This document shows positions 33,607 through 43,014 of a stretch of DNA of 64,000 nt, piece after piece. The notes under the pieces were generated by a model that saw only the letters and a list, made by a program, of their open reading frames with translations, searched no databases and was not told where the DNA came from. Source of the stretch: [Clostridium] innocuum (GTDB taxonomy: Bacteria; Bacillota_I; Bacilli_A; Erysipelotrichales; Erysipelotrichaceae). Positions within the stretch are counted from its first letter, which is position 1. Each line of letters opens with the position of its first letter. The stretch covers positions 2,356,001 through 2,420,000 of the forward strand of contig CP048838.1 in the NCBI GenBank assembly GCA_012317185.1, written 5' to 3'. The position numbers and the translations under genes were made by a program.

Positions 33607-34803
33607 TTACTCACCTCTCAGTTTCTTCATCTTCTGCAGCAGCTCATCTTCATCAAAATCTTCCACATCCACCTTGATTTCCTCCTGATTGTGATACCAG
33701 GACGGCAGCTCTTTTTTCTGAACCGGCTTGCGGCGACTTCCCTTTTCTTCCGTCTCGCGTTGAATATGCGCCAGCGCTTTTTCACTCGTATCGATTTCCA
33801 GACGCACCCAGGTGCTTGCCACCTTTTCAACGTATGCCTTCGGAAACTGCTGATTTTTCATTTTCAGCACGTACTCAATCAATACGTTGACAACCTCCGG
33901 CTTCATTTTGAAATCGGAAATCAGCGCTTCAATCAGATACTTGTCGCTGCGGCTGACCTCCACGCCATGCTGCAGGTTCTGCAGAAAGCGAACCGGTGGA
34001 AGACGATAGGGATCTTTGTTTTCCTCGGCATGAAATTCCGACTTACAGCTGCGCACCTTTTTTTTCAGCTGTTCCACGTTAAGCGTATTGGTTTTCAAAT
34101 CCATGCTCTGGGAAACCAGCTTGCGCATGGTAATCTCATCGATGCCGTGAATCGTCGCTAGCTCTCCGATGATCCGCAGATTCTTCTCATTGCGGGCAGA
34201 GGAGGGAAATACCATCTGCGGCAGACCGGTTAAAAACCGATCATAATTGAAGCTTAAAGGGATATCGTTGTGATGCAGAAGATCCTGCTGTGGCTTCAGC
34301 TTGCGGAAATCCTCCTCCTGCACATCCTGCCAGTCCTCCTTCAGAATATTCACAAAGGGAATGGTGATTTCCTGATACGCTGACTTATCCTCACAGGGCT
34401 TGGCGAAGCTCAGCTTGTTGAACTCATATACATCCTTCCCCATTTCCTTCAGGTACAGACGCCCGAACACCTCATGTCTGAGAAATTCATTGCCGTCCTT
34501 GGGCATGAACACCTGATACAGATAGCTGTTTTTCGCAGCATCATAAAAGGTTTTCACCAACAGATACTGCTCCAGCACATGCCGGCTTTTCTCCATGGCT
34601 TCCATGCTCAGCCTACTGATAGTCTGAATCAGAATATGATTGCGAATCTTCTGATTTCTCGTACCGATGCTGACCAGCGTATGATACAGTGCCGCTGCAT
34701 CGCTGCCGATCAGGGGAACATACAGCATAGTAAAGGAAGCATAGCGCTCCGCTGTCATTTCGCCCTGTACCTCAATACGGCATTTATCCTCTTTTCTGTT
34801 CAC
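33607..34803 (-). CDS. dnaB: Replication initiation and membrane attachment protein DnaB (DnaB/DnaD family)
   Basis: A 398 aa protein of the Gram-positive DnaB (DnaB_2) family, not the replicative helicase. The N-terminal winged-helix region (about 15-110, FTMLYVPLIGSDAAALYHTL) is followed by a helical middle region and a C-terminal DDBH2-type domain (about 290-345, YLIEALISDFKMKPEVVNVL...FPKAYVEKVASTW). It works with DnaD and DnaI to load helicase at oriC and at stalled forks. It abuts dnaI and lies four bases after coaE. The nrdR gene that often stands in this neighbourhood is not present. Confidence 0.88.
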   Translation of the reverse strand: MNRKEDKCRIEVQGEMTAERYASFTMLYVPLIGSDAAALYHTLVSIGTRNQKIRNHILIQTISRLSMEAMEKSRHVLEQYLLVKTFYDAAKNSYLYQVFMPKDGNEFLRHEVFGRLYLKEMGKDVYEFNKLSFAKPCEDKSAYQEITIPFVNILKEDWQDVQEEDFRKLKPQQDLLHHNDIPLSFNYDRFLTGLPQMVFPSSARNEKNLRIIGELATIHGIDEITMRKLVSQSMDLKTNTLNVEQLKKKVRSCKSEFHAEENKDPYRLPPVRFLQNLQHGVEVSRSDKYLIEALISDFKMKPEVVNVLIEYVLKMKNQQFPKAYVEKVASTWVRLEIDTSEKALAHIQRETEEKGSRRKPVQKKELPSWYHNQEEIKVDVEDFDEDELLQKMKKLRGE

Positions 34804-34807
34804 ACGC

Positions 34808-35401
34808 TCACCTCAACTGCCTCTTCATGTTCAGTATATCACAAATCTGTCTTTTCAGACTTGCCGAATCGCTGTTATTGTAAAAAACGACATCTGCACG
34901 CTTTATTTTTTCCTGCTGCGGCAGCTGAAGCCGTAAGCGGCGCAGCGCTTCCTCTTTGGAAATATGGCGATACAGCTTCAGACGGGATAACAGCAGCTCC
35001 TCATCACAGGCCACTACCCAGACCTCATCAAAGGCATCCTCCCAGTGTACCTCAAAGAGCAGCGGCACCTCCACAACGACAATAGACTCCTTTGCATGTA
35101 ATGCAAGCTCTTCAAAAATACGTTTCTTTATCAGTGGATGCAAAATCCCCTCTGCCTGTCTTTTTTTCTCAGGATCGCAAAAGATCAGATCACTCATCCG
35201 CTGGTGCATGATATTGCCCTCGTCATTCAGAATATCGGTTCCAAACATCTGAATCAGCGCTGTATAGCCTTCCTCATGCTTTTGCAGCAGCTGTGCATTC
35301 ACGGCATCACAATCCAGCACGGTAATGCCCTCCTCCTGCAATATTCGAATCACACTCGATTTTCCGGCTCCCATAACTCCGGTCAGTCCAATTGTTCTCA
35401 T
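34808..35401 (-). CDS. coaE: Dephospho-CoA kinase
   Basis: A 197 aa P-loop kinase catalysing the last step of coenzyme A synthesis. Start ATG 35401 (MRTIGLTGVMGAGKSSVIRI) overlaps the mutM stop as ATGA; the longer frame to 35485 lies inside mutM. P-loop GVMGAGKSS (8-16), TVLDCDAVNAQLL, and the lid LYRHISKEEALRRL are visible. The family usually has a 'HPLI' segment, and LHPLIKKRI is present. The gene is part of polA-mutM-coaE-dnaB-dnaI. Confidence 0.93.
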   Translation of the reverse strand: MRTIGLTGVMGAGKSSVIRILQEEGITVLDCDAVNAQLLQKHEEGYTALIQMFGTDILNDEGNIMHQRMSDLIFCDPEKKRQAEGILHPLIKKRIFEELALHAKESIVVVEVPLLFEVHWEDAFDEVWVVACDEELLLSRLKLYRHISKEEALRRLRLQLPQQEKIKRADVVFYNNSDSASLKRQICDILNMKRQLR

Positions 35402-36228
35402 CTTCTTCGCTGGCATGTCGGACAGAAACAGGTTCCCCGTGTTGCGACGACAATCTTTTTGATCGTCGTCCCGCAAACCGGACATGCCTCTCCTTTCTTT
35501 GCATGTACCTTCAGCTTCAGCTGAAAGCGGCCATCCACACCAAGCTGGGAGGTATATGAGCGAATCGTCGTTCCTCCGGCACGTATTGCACCGTTTAGGA
35601 TTCGACGGATATGATAGATCAGCTCCTCAAAGTCCTTTTTCCGCAAATGATTGATCATCGTTTCCGGATGCATATGCATGGCAAAGCAGATTTCGTCCGC
35701 ATAAATATTACCAATACCGGCGATATAGCGCTGATCCAGCAGCACAGCCTTCAGCGCGGTCTTTTTCTTATGCAGCGTGTGGTACATCCACTCTGCCGTA
35801 ATACGTTCATCAAAGGCATCATATCCGATATTTTTAAAGCACGGATAGGATGAAACATCCGCACGCTTCTCATACAGATACATCTTGCCGAATTTCCTTG
35901 TATCGTGATAGCGCAGCTGCCGTCCGTCACTTAGCTGCAGAATCACATGAACATGCTTATCATAGGGCTCCTGCGGCTGCTGCACATAGAACTTCCCCTC
36001 CATCCGCATATGGCAGATCCATTCCATATCCCCCAGGTCAAAACGCATATACTTTCCATGGCGGTAATATCCCTGTATCGTCTTTCCAACGATATCCCTG
36101 CAGAAGGTGGCTGCATCCGGATAGCCTATAATATTATTCCAGAACACCTCACAGCCGGTAATCATCACACGATCCAGCTGATGCTCCAATGTTCTGACAA
36201 CTGTTTCTACCTCTGGAAGCTCCGGCAT
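35398..36228 (-). CDS. mutM: Formamidopyrimidine-DNA glycosylase (Fpg)
   Basis: A 276 aa base excision repair enzyme removing 8-oxoguanine. The N-terminus PELPEVETVVRTLE gives the catalytic Pro and Glu. The helix-two-turn-helix region includes RYIAGIGNIYADEICFAM. A C-terminal zinc finger CPVCGTTIKKIV...CFCPTCQ closes the protein. It follows polA by eight bases and overlaps coaE by four, an arrangement conserved in Firmicutes. Confidence 0.96.
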   Translation of the reverse strand: MPELPEVETVVRTLEHQLDRVMITGCEVFWNNIIGYPDAATFCRDIVGKTIQGYYRHGKYMRFDLGDMEWICHMRMEGKFYVQQPQEPYDKHVHVILQLSDGRQLRYHDTRKFGKMYLYEKRADVSSYPCFKNIGYDAFDERITAEWMYHTLHKKKTALKAVLLDQRYIAGIGNIYADEICFAMHMHPETMINHLRKKDFEELIYHIRRILNGAIRAGGTTIRSYTSQLGVDGRFQLKLKVHAKKGEACPVCGTTIKKIVVATRGTCFCPTCQRRR

Positions 36229-36236
36229 ATCATCAC

Positions 36237-38822
36237 CTACTTTGCATCATACCAGGTCCTGCCGATATTCGCCTCGGCAATCAGCGGTACACGCAGCTTC
36301 ATCGCATGCTGCATGCCCTCCTCGACAATGGTTCTCATCTGTTCCAGTTCATCTTCCCAGACATCAAAAATCAATTCATCGTGAATCTGCAGAATCATAC
36401 GGGATTTCACCTGTTCCTCCTGCATTTTCTTATATATATGAATCATGGCGAGCTTGATCAAATCGGCAGCACTTCCCTGAATCGGTGCATTCATAGCCGC
36501 GCGCTTTCCGAATTCCCGCATCATATAGTTCTTATCACTGATTTCCTTGATATAACGGCGACGGTTGAATAGCGTTTTCACATACCCATGCTCCTCACAG
36601 AATGCTATCGTCGTATCCATAAAGCTTTTGATATTCGGATAGGATGCAAAATACTTATCAATAAAGGCATGTGCCTCCTTGCGGGTAATACCCAGCTGTT
36701 CACTCAGTCCAAAATCACTCTGTCCGTAAACAATACCGAAGTTTACTGTTTTCGCACTTCTGCGCATATTGGCATCCACGGCATCGTGTTCCACATCAAA
36801 TATCTGCATTGCCGTTTTTGTATGAATATCAATGCCATGGTTAAAGGCATCGATCATCACCTCTTCATCGGCCATATGTGCCAGCATACGCAGCTCAATC
36901 TGGGAGTAATCTGCAGACAGCAGCACATGTCCCGCACTTGCAACAAATGCCTTGCGAATCTCCTTTCCCTCCTCATCCCGCACGGAAATATTCTGCAGAT
37001 TTGGTTCCGAGGAGGACAAACGCCCGGTTTGTGTCTGAATCTGATTGAAAATCGTATGAATCTTACCATCCTTCAAAACGTGTTTGCTTAAGCCAACCGC
37101 ATAGGTGGAATAGATTTTCTGATACTTGCGATGCTCCAGCAGAAGCGGAATAATTGGATGCTGGGATGCCAGCTTTTCCAGTACATCCGCAGCGGTGCTG
37201 CGCTTCTTTCCTGCCTTTAAGCCAAGCTCATCATACAGAATACCGGCGAGCTGCTTCGGAGAATTGATATTGAATTCCATACCGGCAATCTCGTATATCT
37301 TTGCACTCAGGGCATCGATTTTATCACTGGTCGCCTTTGCGATTTCATCCAGCGTGGAAAGGCTGGTAACAACCCCTTCCTTTTCCATCGCGTACAGCAC
37401 ATGCGTCAGCGGCATTTCAATGGTAGTAAACAGCTCCTTCATTTCCATTTCCCGTAACGCTGTATCCAGTTTGGCAACCAGATCCTGTAAATAATCGGCC
37501 TGCGCCATGGCATAGCGGGCAGCCTCGTCACTGTCCACCAGCTTTCCCTTGCCCTTTTTACCGAATACATCATCCTTTAACAGACTGCGGTCAAACTGAT
37601 ACTTCTCCGCCAGCTTATCGTAATCTGACAGCGTTCCATCCACCAGGAATGCCGCAATCATGACATCGAATGTAACATCCGCAAAGGGAATGTTGTTTTT
37701 ATGCAGGGCGTGATAGAAGTTTTTCGCATCATATACCGCCTTGCCGTTTTCTTCTTTCAGCCATTCCAGAAATGCTGTATCCTGCAAGGCGTCTGACAGC
37801 TCTATGTACTCGGTGCGATCCTGCAGACTGATGGCAAAGCCATACAGCTGTGCATCATAATAGCTTTCATTATCCACATTGGCATACACCAGTGCCCCAT
37901 CCTGTAAAAGATCAGGCGAAATCTGCTTCACAATCGTGCGGCTGCCTTCCTTTTTCACCTCTCTGGTATCCATGGTTTCCTTTACAAAGCTCTTCATTTC
38001 ATATTTCACAAAGAAATCGTGCAGTTCTTCCCCCGGCTCCTTCAGCATCATATCCGCAAAGGGGAGCGGGATTTCGGCATCCACCTTGATCGTCGCAAGA
38101 TACTTGGATAAAAATGCCTTTTCCTTATCCGTTTCCAGCTTTTCCTTCAGCTTGCCCTTGATTTCATCGATATGTGCATACACATTATCCACGGTTTCAT
38201 ATTCACTTAAAAGCTTGAGTGCCGTCTTTTCACCGATGCCCTTCACGCCCGGTATGTTATCCGCGGTATCTCCCATCAGTGCCTTCAGATCAATAATCTG
38301 TGAGGGTACGATTCCCATGCTTTCCCTCAGCTTTGCCTCATCCATGACTTCCATTTCCGTGATACCCTTTTTCATCAGATAGACATCCGTTGTCGGATCA
38401 ATCAGCTGCAGCAGGTCACGGTCACTGGATAAGATATGTATTTCCACATCCGGATATTTCTTTGCCATACTTCCGATGATATCATCCGCCTCAATACCCT
38501 CGCATTCATAGCGCTTCATGCCATAGGCATCCAGAAATTCACGGGCAATCGGAAATTGTACGATCAGCTCCTGATCCAGTTCTTTTCTGGTTCCCTTATA
38601 TTCGGTATACGTCTCATGCCGAAAGGTCGGCTTGCCTGCATCCCATGCGACCAGCACCGCATCCGGCTCCACCATGGACAGCGCCTTGTTGATCATCGTA
38701 ATAAAGCCATATACTGCATTGGTCGGCACACCATTGCTCGTTTTCATCATTCTTCCATATACTGTCGCGTAGTATGCACGAAACAGCATGGAATTTCCAT
38801 CAATCAGTAAAAGTTTTTTCAT
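36237..38822 (-). CDS. polA: DNA polymerase I
   Basis: An 861 aa polymerase starting MKKLLLIDGNSMLFRAYYAT at ATG 38822 behind GGAGGAA. It has a 5'-3' exonuclease domain (about 1-290, with ECEGIEADDIIG), a middle domain (about 300-465) and a complete polymerase domain (FNQIQTQTGRLSSSEPNLQN; motif A LLSADYSQIELRMLAH; motif B RRSAKTVNFGIVYGQSDFG; motif C MILQIHDELIFD). The middle domain lacks the acidic DxE proofreading motif (it reads VYANVDNESYYDAQL), so 3'-5' exonuclease activity is probably absent, as in Bacillus Pol I. Confidence 0.96.
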   Translation of the reverse strand: MKKLLLIDGNSMLFRAYYATVYGRMMKTSNGVPTNAVYGFITMINKALSMVEPDAVLVAWDAGKPTFRHETYTEYKGTRKELDQELIVQFPIAREFLDAYGMKRYECEGIEADDIIGSMAKKYPDVEIHILSSDRDLLQLIDPTTDVYLMKKGITEMEVMDEAKLRESMGIVPSQIIDLKALMGDTADNIPGVKGIGEKTALKLLSEYETVDNVYAHIDEIKGKLKEKLETDKEKAFLSKYLATIKVDAEIPLPFADMMLKEPGEELHDFFVKYEMKSFVKETMDTREVKKEGSRTIVKQISPDLLQDGALVYANVDNESYYDAQLYGFAISLQDRTEYIELSDALQDTAFLEWLKEENGKAVYDAKNFYHALHKNNIPFADVTFDVMIAAFLVDGTLSDYDKLAEKYQFDRSLLKDDVFGKKGKGKLVDSDEAARYAMAQADYLQDLVAKLDTALREMEMKELFTTIEMPLTHVLYAMEKEGVVTSLSTLDEIAKATSDKIDALSAKIYEIAGMEFNINSPKQLAGILYDELGLKAGKKRSTAADVLEKLASQHPIIPLLLEHRKYQKIYSTYAVGLSKHVLKDGKIHTIFNQIQTQTGRLSSSEPNLQNISVRDEEGKEIRKAFVASAGHVLLSADYSQIELRMLAHMADEEVMIDAFNHGIDIHTKTAMQIFDVEHDAVDANMRRSAKTVNFGIVYGQSDFGLSEQLGITRKEAHAFIDKYFASYPNIKSFMDTTIAFCEEHGYVKTLFNRRRYIKEISDKNYMMREFGKRAAMNAPIQGSAADLIKLAMIHIYKKMQEEQVKSRMILQIHDELIFDVWEDELEQMRTIVEEGMQHAMKLRVPLIAEANIGRTWYDAK

Positions 38823-38902
38823 TGGGGGTTCCTCCATACGTTCTTATTTTACCACAGTTTTCGCTTCTTAGAAGAAGGATGCCTGATAAATTATCCAACT
38901 CA

Positions 38903-38929
38903 AAAGAAAAAGGTCCGGTTATGACCTTT
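38903..38929 (-). terminator. Terminator of the TroA-fold lipoprotein gene
   Basis: Minus-strand stem AAAGGTC / GACCTTT with an ATAACCG loop and T run. It overlaps the stop codon and precedes the polA promoter region (38823-38902). Confidence 0.7.
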
Positions 38930-39884
38930 AGGATGCTATCGATTCCAGTGCTTTTAGGTTATCGTACATAATTGTCAGATAATCCTTGCTGGCCTTTTTA
39001 TCTTCGCTTGAAATGCTGGAGAGATTGTTCAAATTCACAGGTATCAGTGCCAGCTCATCAATCAGCTGCTGCTGCAGCTTCTCCATATCCTCACTCAGAT
39101 TCTGTTCAATTGCTATATATCGCACATGATCGCTTTTAATACGCTTTTTCATAGCTGCCAGCTGATCGCTTGTCGGAAGTGCTCCGTATTTGGACAAGGT
39201 TACCGGATATACCTTAATACCATAGGATTTCTGCCAGTTTCCAAAGGATGGCGTCATAGAAACAAAGCTGATGTTCATCTTGCCGTCCGGGATAGCCTGA
39301 AAGTCTGCCTCCAGCCGGGCCAGATCCAATTCCAGAGCATCGTAGTTCTCATCGAAAATGTCCTTATACTGCGGATACTTCTGTACCAGATAGTCACGAA
39401 TATCACTCGCCATGCTGGTCATCGCTACCGGATCCATCCAAAGCATGGGGTCTGCATCATAGGTATCCAGATTGGCAAATTCCTCTCCTTCGTAATACGG
39501 GCCTTCCGTTCCTGCCGTAATGCCGTCAATCGTTGTTGAGGTATAGCGTTCAAATTTATAAATTGCACTTTTGGTCGCAAGATCCACCATATCCACTCCG
39601 GTATCCCGGATATCGTCCACATACAAATCCATATACGGCTCCAAACCACCGATATAAAACAGGGCATCGCTGTCCTTCAATATATCCTGAAAGCTGGATT
39701 TGATCTGCGCACGCTGAATCATCGTATTTTCTGTTATATTGCTCACGGTTACATCATCACCGCCGATTCTTTCCACCAGATACTGTACAGGATATACGGT
39801 TGTGGCAATGCTTGGATTTTTCTCTTCACAGCCGCTGACAAGAAACAGCGCCAGAACAGATACAAGAAATAGTTTTACCTTCAT
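38928..39884 (-). CDS. TroA/ZnuA-fold (cluster A-I) lipoprotein without the metal-binding histidines
   Basis: A 318 aa lipoprotein (lipobox LVSGC, Cys19) with the zinc/manganese binding-protein fold: ATTVYPVQYLVERIGGDDV opening, FYIGGLEPYMD, long backbone helix (about 160-195), and YGIKVYPV. The three conserved His ligands are all replaced: the 'PH' after the first domain (here TENTMIQRAQ), DPHxWLDP (here DPMLWMDP, 145-152), and the third (here SMTPSFG, 209-215). The fourth ligand region keeps a Glu (IAIEQNLSED). No ATPase or permease is adjacent. It cannot bind Zn or Mn in the usual way. Ligand unknown. Confidence 0.75.
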   Translation of the reverse strand: MKVKLFLVSVLALFLVSGCEEKNPSIATTVYPVQYLVERIGGDDVTVSNITENTMIQRAQIKSSFQDILKDSDALFYIGGLEPYMDLYVDDIRDTGVDMVDLATKSAIYKFERYTSTTIDGITAGTEGPYYEGEEFANLDTYDADPMLWMDPVAMTSMASDIRDYLVQKYPQYKDIFDENYDALELDLARLEADFQAIPDGKMNISFVSMTPSFGNWQKSYGIKVYPVTLSKYGALPTSDQLAAMKKRIKSDHVRYIAIEQNLSEDMEKLQQQLIDELALIPVNLNNLSSISSEDKKASKDYLTIMYDNLKALESIAS

Positions 39885-39907
39885 AGATCCTGCCTCCCTT
39901 TCGTTCC

Positions 39908-39937
39908 ATTATACCATTACATGCCCCTGTGGTACAA
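39908..39937 (-). promoter_or_regulatory. Promoter of the TroA-fold lipoprotein gene
   Basis: Minus-strand -35 TTGTAC (39932-39937), 18 bp spacer, -10 TATAAT (39908-39913). Confidence 0.55.
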
Positions 39938-39959
39938 TAGTCTTTACAGCACCTGCCAT

Positions 39960-39978
39960 AAGGGTACCGCATACCCTT
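39960..39978 (-). terminator. Hairpin after spoIVFB
   Basis: Stem AAGGGTA / TACCCTT with a five-base loop, 18 bases past the spoIVFB stop. The T tract is poor, so its strength as terminator is doubtful. Confidence 0.4.
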
Positions 39979-39996
39979 TGAGTATATCACATTTCT

Positions 39997-40773
39997 TTAC
40001 GGACGCCTACTGTTTTTCTCGCTGCCGAAGCGCTGCGTGAGCCAGTCTTTCTCATCAATCCAGCCTCTGCCGTACTTTATGATATTCCTTCGACCGCGGT
40101 ATAAATCGAAGGATTCATTCAGGATCGGATCATAAGCTACCGGATGCAGCCTGCGATAATGAAAAAACTGCAGCTGTGTCAGAGGAAGCGAGCGCCAGGA
40201 CAGGAAAATCTGCAGAATCAGAAAGATCAGTACGATGACAGCACTCACTCCCTGCAGCAAATGAAAGTAAAAAACAGCTGTGATGGAAATAAGGGAGCAA
40301 ATAAGGGTTGCATATTCCGCTGTACGAAAGCGTAAAAAGCAGTGAAAAAAAGTCTGCATAAGCCGTCCTCCGTCCAGCGGATAGATCGGCAGCAGATTAA
40401 ACAGCAGAATGGAAGCATTGATCGTATGCAGATAGGATGCAAAGGATGGTGACAGGATCCCCTTTGCCACACAGAATTGAAACAGGGATGGAAACAGAAC
40501 ATGCATCAGCGGGCCTGCGGAAATAATGAGAATTTCCTTCACCAAAGAGCCGTGACCAATATGCGTTATGGTTGCCGCCAGTCCGAAGGGGTATATATTG
40601 ATTCGTTCAATCGGGTAATGAAAGAGAATGGCACATAACATATGTGCCATCTCATGAATGGTAAGCATGATAAAGATCCATCCGATCAGACGGGCTACAG
40701 GCAGATACGGCAGCATCAGCAGATACGGCAGCCAAAGCAGAGATATCCGTATCCGCAGCTTATGAAAATGCAT
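39997..40773 (-). CDS. spoIVFB: Intramembrane metalloprotease, SpoIVFB-like (M50B)
   Basis: A 258 aa site-2-protease-type enzyme. Zinc motif HEMAH (HExxH) in the second helix, IYPFGLAA, an AGPLMHVLF segment and NLLPIYPLDGGRL (third ligand Asp) are in the right order. In sporulating Firmicutes SpoIVFB cleaves pro-sigma-K in the outer forespore membrane. The gene overlaps the SpoIVFA-like gene by 14 bases and lies downstream of minCD, exactly the Bacillus order, which strengthens the assignment. The C-terminal 60 residues (RRLHPVAYDPILNESFDLYR) are a CBS-replacing tail. Confidence 0.88.
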   Translation of the reverse strand: MHFHKLRIRISLLWLPYLLMLPYLPVARLIGWIFIMLTIHEMAHMLCAILFHYPIERINIYPFGLAATITHIGHGSLVKEILIISAGPLMHVLFPSLFQFCVAKGILSPSFASYLHTINASILLFNLLPIYPLDGGRLMQTFFHCFLRFRTAEYATLICSLISITAVFYFHLLQGVSAVIVLIFLILQIFLSWRSLPLTQLQFFHYRRLHPVAYDPILNESFDLYRGRRNIIKYGRGWIDEKDWLTQRFGSEKNSRRP

Positions 40774-41335
40774 CGCTCACCTTGATTTTCTCATTATCCT
40801 TCAATGCGTTGATGGTTACATAGCTGTCAGCCGTCCCCAGAACAGCCTCCTTGAGAATGCGGTCATCCTGCTTTACCTTGACCTCATTGAGATTTCCATA
40901 GGTTACCACTGCACCATTGTCCTGCTTTACGGTGACGCTGCTTTTTTTATCCGCCTGCTTCTGCACATGAAGCACGACACCGGCATATCCGCTGCGTGCC
41001 TGATTGGTACCGTTGGAATAATGATCGTCCTTCAGCAGTGTATACACCGGTGATGTGGAAACCGGTTCCTCCTTCAGTGAAAACCAGTTTTCAAAGGGCA
41101 GCCAGCTTCCCAGATCCTCCAGATGGAACTGCTGTATCACGGCAGGCATTTTTACCAGATTCAGCTTCTGATTGAGCAGCAGAGCCAGTACGACAACACA
41201 GATGCACATCATGAGCATGACCGCATGATAGATCATACGAAACAGGATGAACGGACGCTGCTTCTGTTCCTGCGCCCCTGCTCCGTCAAATCTTCGGCCT
41301 CTGATTCGTTTTCTAACTCTTCTTAAATCGTCCAT
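40760..41335 (-). CDS. spoIVFA: SpoIVFA-like membrane protein (degenerate M23/LytM fold)
   Basis: A 191 aa protein with an Arg-rich cytosolic N-terminus (LRRVRKRIRGRRF), one helix (about 35-54, MIYHAVMLMMCICVVVLALL) and an extracytoplasmic C-terminal domain with GYAGVVLHVQKQADKKSSVT and VVTYGNLNEVKVKQDD, which resembles the LytM strands of SpoIVFA without the metal ligands. SpoIVFA inhibits and localises SpoIVFB. The overlap with spoIVFB and the position downstream of minD support the call; sequence similarity is weak by eye. Confidence 0.75.
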   Translation of the reverse strand: MDDLRRVRKRIRGRRFDGAGAQEQKQRPFILFRMIYHAVMLMMCICVVVLALLLNQKLNLVKMPAVIQQFHLEDLGSWLPFENWFSLKEEPVSTSPVYTLLKDDHYSNGTNQARSGYAGVVLHVQKQADKKSSVTVKQDNGAVVTYGNLNEVKVKQDDRILKEAVLGTADSYVTINALKDNEKIKVSDAFS

Positions 41336-41545
41336 ATCATCCCTCCTGCTAACACTATATGCGCACGCTGCTGGAAATAGAAGTGCCGCAGCCGCTTTCC
41401 AGTCTGTGCTTTTGCACGTGCTGTATAGCGAAATGGAACTGGTATGAGGATGCTGAGATTATTCAGGCAGAAAATCAGGAACACAGAGGCATAACACGCA
41501 AATGCCGTTGGCCGCACCTTCCCGCATCTATCTTTCCCACAAGAT

Positions 41546-41574
41546 AAAAAAGCCTGCCAGTGCATACTGACAGG
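41546..41574 (-). terminator. Terminator of the AI-2E permease gene
   Basis: Minus-strand stem CCTGTCAG / CTGGCAGG with a TATGCA loop, then six T, 70 bases past the stop. The remaining bases of 41336-41642 show no gene. Confidence 0.7.
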
Positions 41575-41642
41575 TCTATGGTTATATGTATATTGCGTAC
41601 CCTTATTTCTGTAATGCCTGCAGGCACTTCACCGCTTACTTT

Positions 41643-42752
41643 TTATACGTCCGGCTCCACAGCATTATCGTACAGCCTGCGGTCCGTTTTCTGCTCATAA
41701 ACCTCGATAGCGGTTTTAATGGCGATCGCTGCAGGTACACTCACCATGATGCCAACAGCTCCCATGATGACACCCCCTGCGAACACAGCGAATAAGGTAA
41801 TCAGCGGGCCCATGGCACTGCGCTTTTCATGAACCAGAGGCGAGATGACATAGGCATCCACATTGGATAAGATCATGATACCGATAATCAAAGCCACGAT
41901 GTTACTCGGCGGCAGCGTCAGTGCTGTGATGATACCGATGCTGTTGGCAATCGTACCACCCAGGTAGGGAATGATGACACCAAACGATGTCAGCAGGCCG
42001 ATAATCAGCCAGTCCTGATGTCCGATCATAAAATAAAAGGCAGAGTATTCAATAAATTTAATCAGCATCAGAATAATCAAGGATTTCAGATATACAGTGA
42101 CATTCTGATCGATTTCATGCAGATATATATCACTGTTTTTGAAAAACAGGTGAACAAATTTCCGCAGACCGCGCTTGATGCGCTCAAAGTCAAACAGCAT
42201 ATAGATTGCAATGATGATAGAGAACAGAACGTTCGTAACGACATTCAAAACCGTATTCATCAGTCCCGGCAGACTGGATACCAGCTGCGGAACCCAGTCA
42301 TCATAGGATTGCAGGATATTGACAATATTATTGGTGATGCTGTTTACCAGTGAGAAATCCTTCATATTTCCGAGAGTCTTGATCTTATTGGAAATCCAGA
42401 CAACACCGTCAATCATGCTGGTCATAAATTCATTGATTTTATCATACAGTACCGGCATCAGCATAACAAGCATCACGATTAGAAACACCAGTACGCACAC
42501 CCATATGGCAATGATGGAAAAATTCTTCGGTATCCCCTTCTTTTCCAGAAATTCCACAAGAGGATGCATCACATATGCAAGGACAAAGCCGATGATAAAC
42601 GGCTGCAGAATGGATCGCAGCATCCGGTACCAGCTTCCCCATACAACCTGTGTCTTAATCAGCAGGAACAGAATCAGTAACACGCAGATCACCTTGCACA
42701 GGGTATAAATAGAAAACCTCTGATCTATTTTTTTCAGAAATCTTTTTAACAT
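41643..42752 (-). CDS. AI-2E family transporter (PerM/YtvI-like permease)
   Basis: A 369 aa membrane protein with seven or eight helices. Blocks ILQPFIIGFVLAYVMHPLVE (near 50-70) and LLTSFGVIIPYLGGTIANSI (near 255-275), as well as GPLITLFAVFAGGVIMGAVG at the C-terminus, are diagnostic for the family; a long amphipathic region lies between. Members include the autoinducer-2 exporter TqsA and sporulation-linked YtvI. The substrate here is unknown. It sits between minD and spoIVFA, where Bacillus has no gene. Confidence 0.85.
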   Translation of the reverse strand: MLKRFLKKIDQRFSIYTLCKVICVLLILFLLIKTQVVWGSWYRMLRSILQPFIIGFVLAYVMHPLVEFLEKKGIPKNFSIIAIWVCVLVFLIVMLVMLMPVLYDKINEFMTSMIDGVVWISNKIKTLGNMKDFSLVNSITNNIVNILQSYDDWVPQLVSSLPGLMNTVLNVVTNVLFSIIIAIYMLFDFERIKRGLRKFVHLFFKNSDIYLHEIDQNVTVYLKSLIILMLIKFIEYSAFYFMIGHQDWLIIGLLTSFGVIIPYLGGTIANSIGIITALTLPPSNIVALIIGIMILSNVDAYVISPLVHEKRSAMGPLITLFAVFAGGVIMGAVGIMVSVPAAIAIKTAIEVYEQKTDRRLYDNAVEPDV

Positions 42753-42952
42753 AACACCACCATACTTTCACTTTTCTATTCTACCATGCCGAAGGAAAAA
42801 AAACCAGCGAAGCATGCTTGAACAAATTCTGAGGATATTGCCTCACTGCCGTGCATTGTGACATATGATGATGTTTCTGCCGAAACTGCTTTGCCATCCA
42901 GCGATGCGTATACCGGATATCCTCGGCTTCAGAATTCCTTGCAGAATGCATA

Positions 42953-42990
42953 AGGCTTCTGACTCACCTTGCTATGCAAGTCAGAAGCCT
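42953..42990 (-). terminator. Strong hairpin downstream of minD
   Basis: Arms AGGCTTCTGACT (42953-42964) and AGTCAGAAGCCT (42979-42990) pair perfectly over 12 bp, with an inner CTTGC/GCAAG option. It starts 25 bases past the minD stop; the T tract is short. The rest of 42753-43014 shows no gene. Confidence 0.6.
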
Positions 42991-43014
42991 CTATAAGCCT
43001 CAGCAGACAACCGT

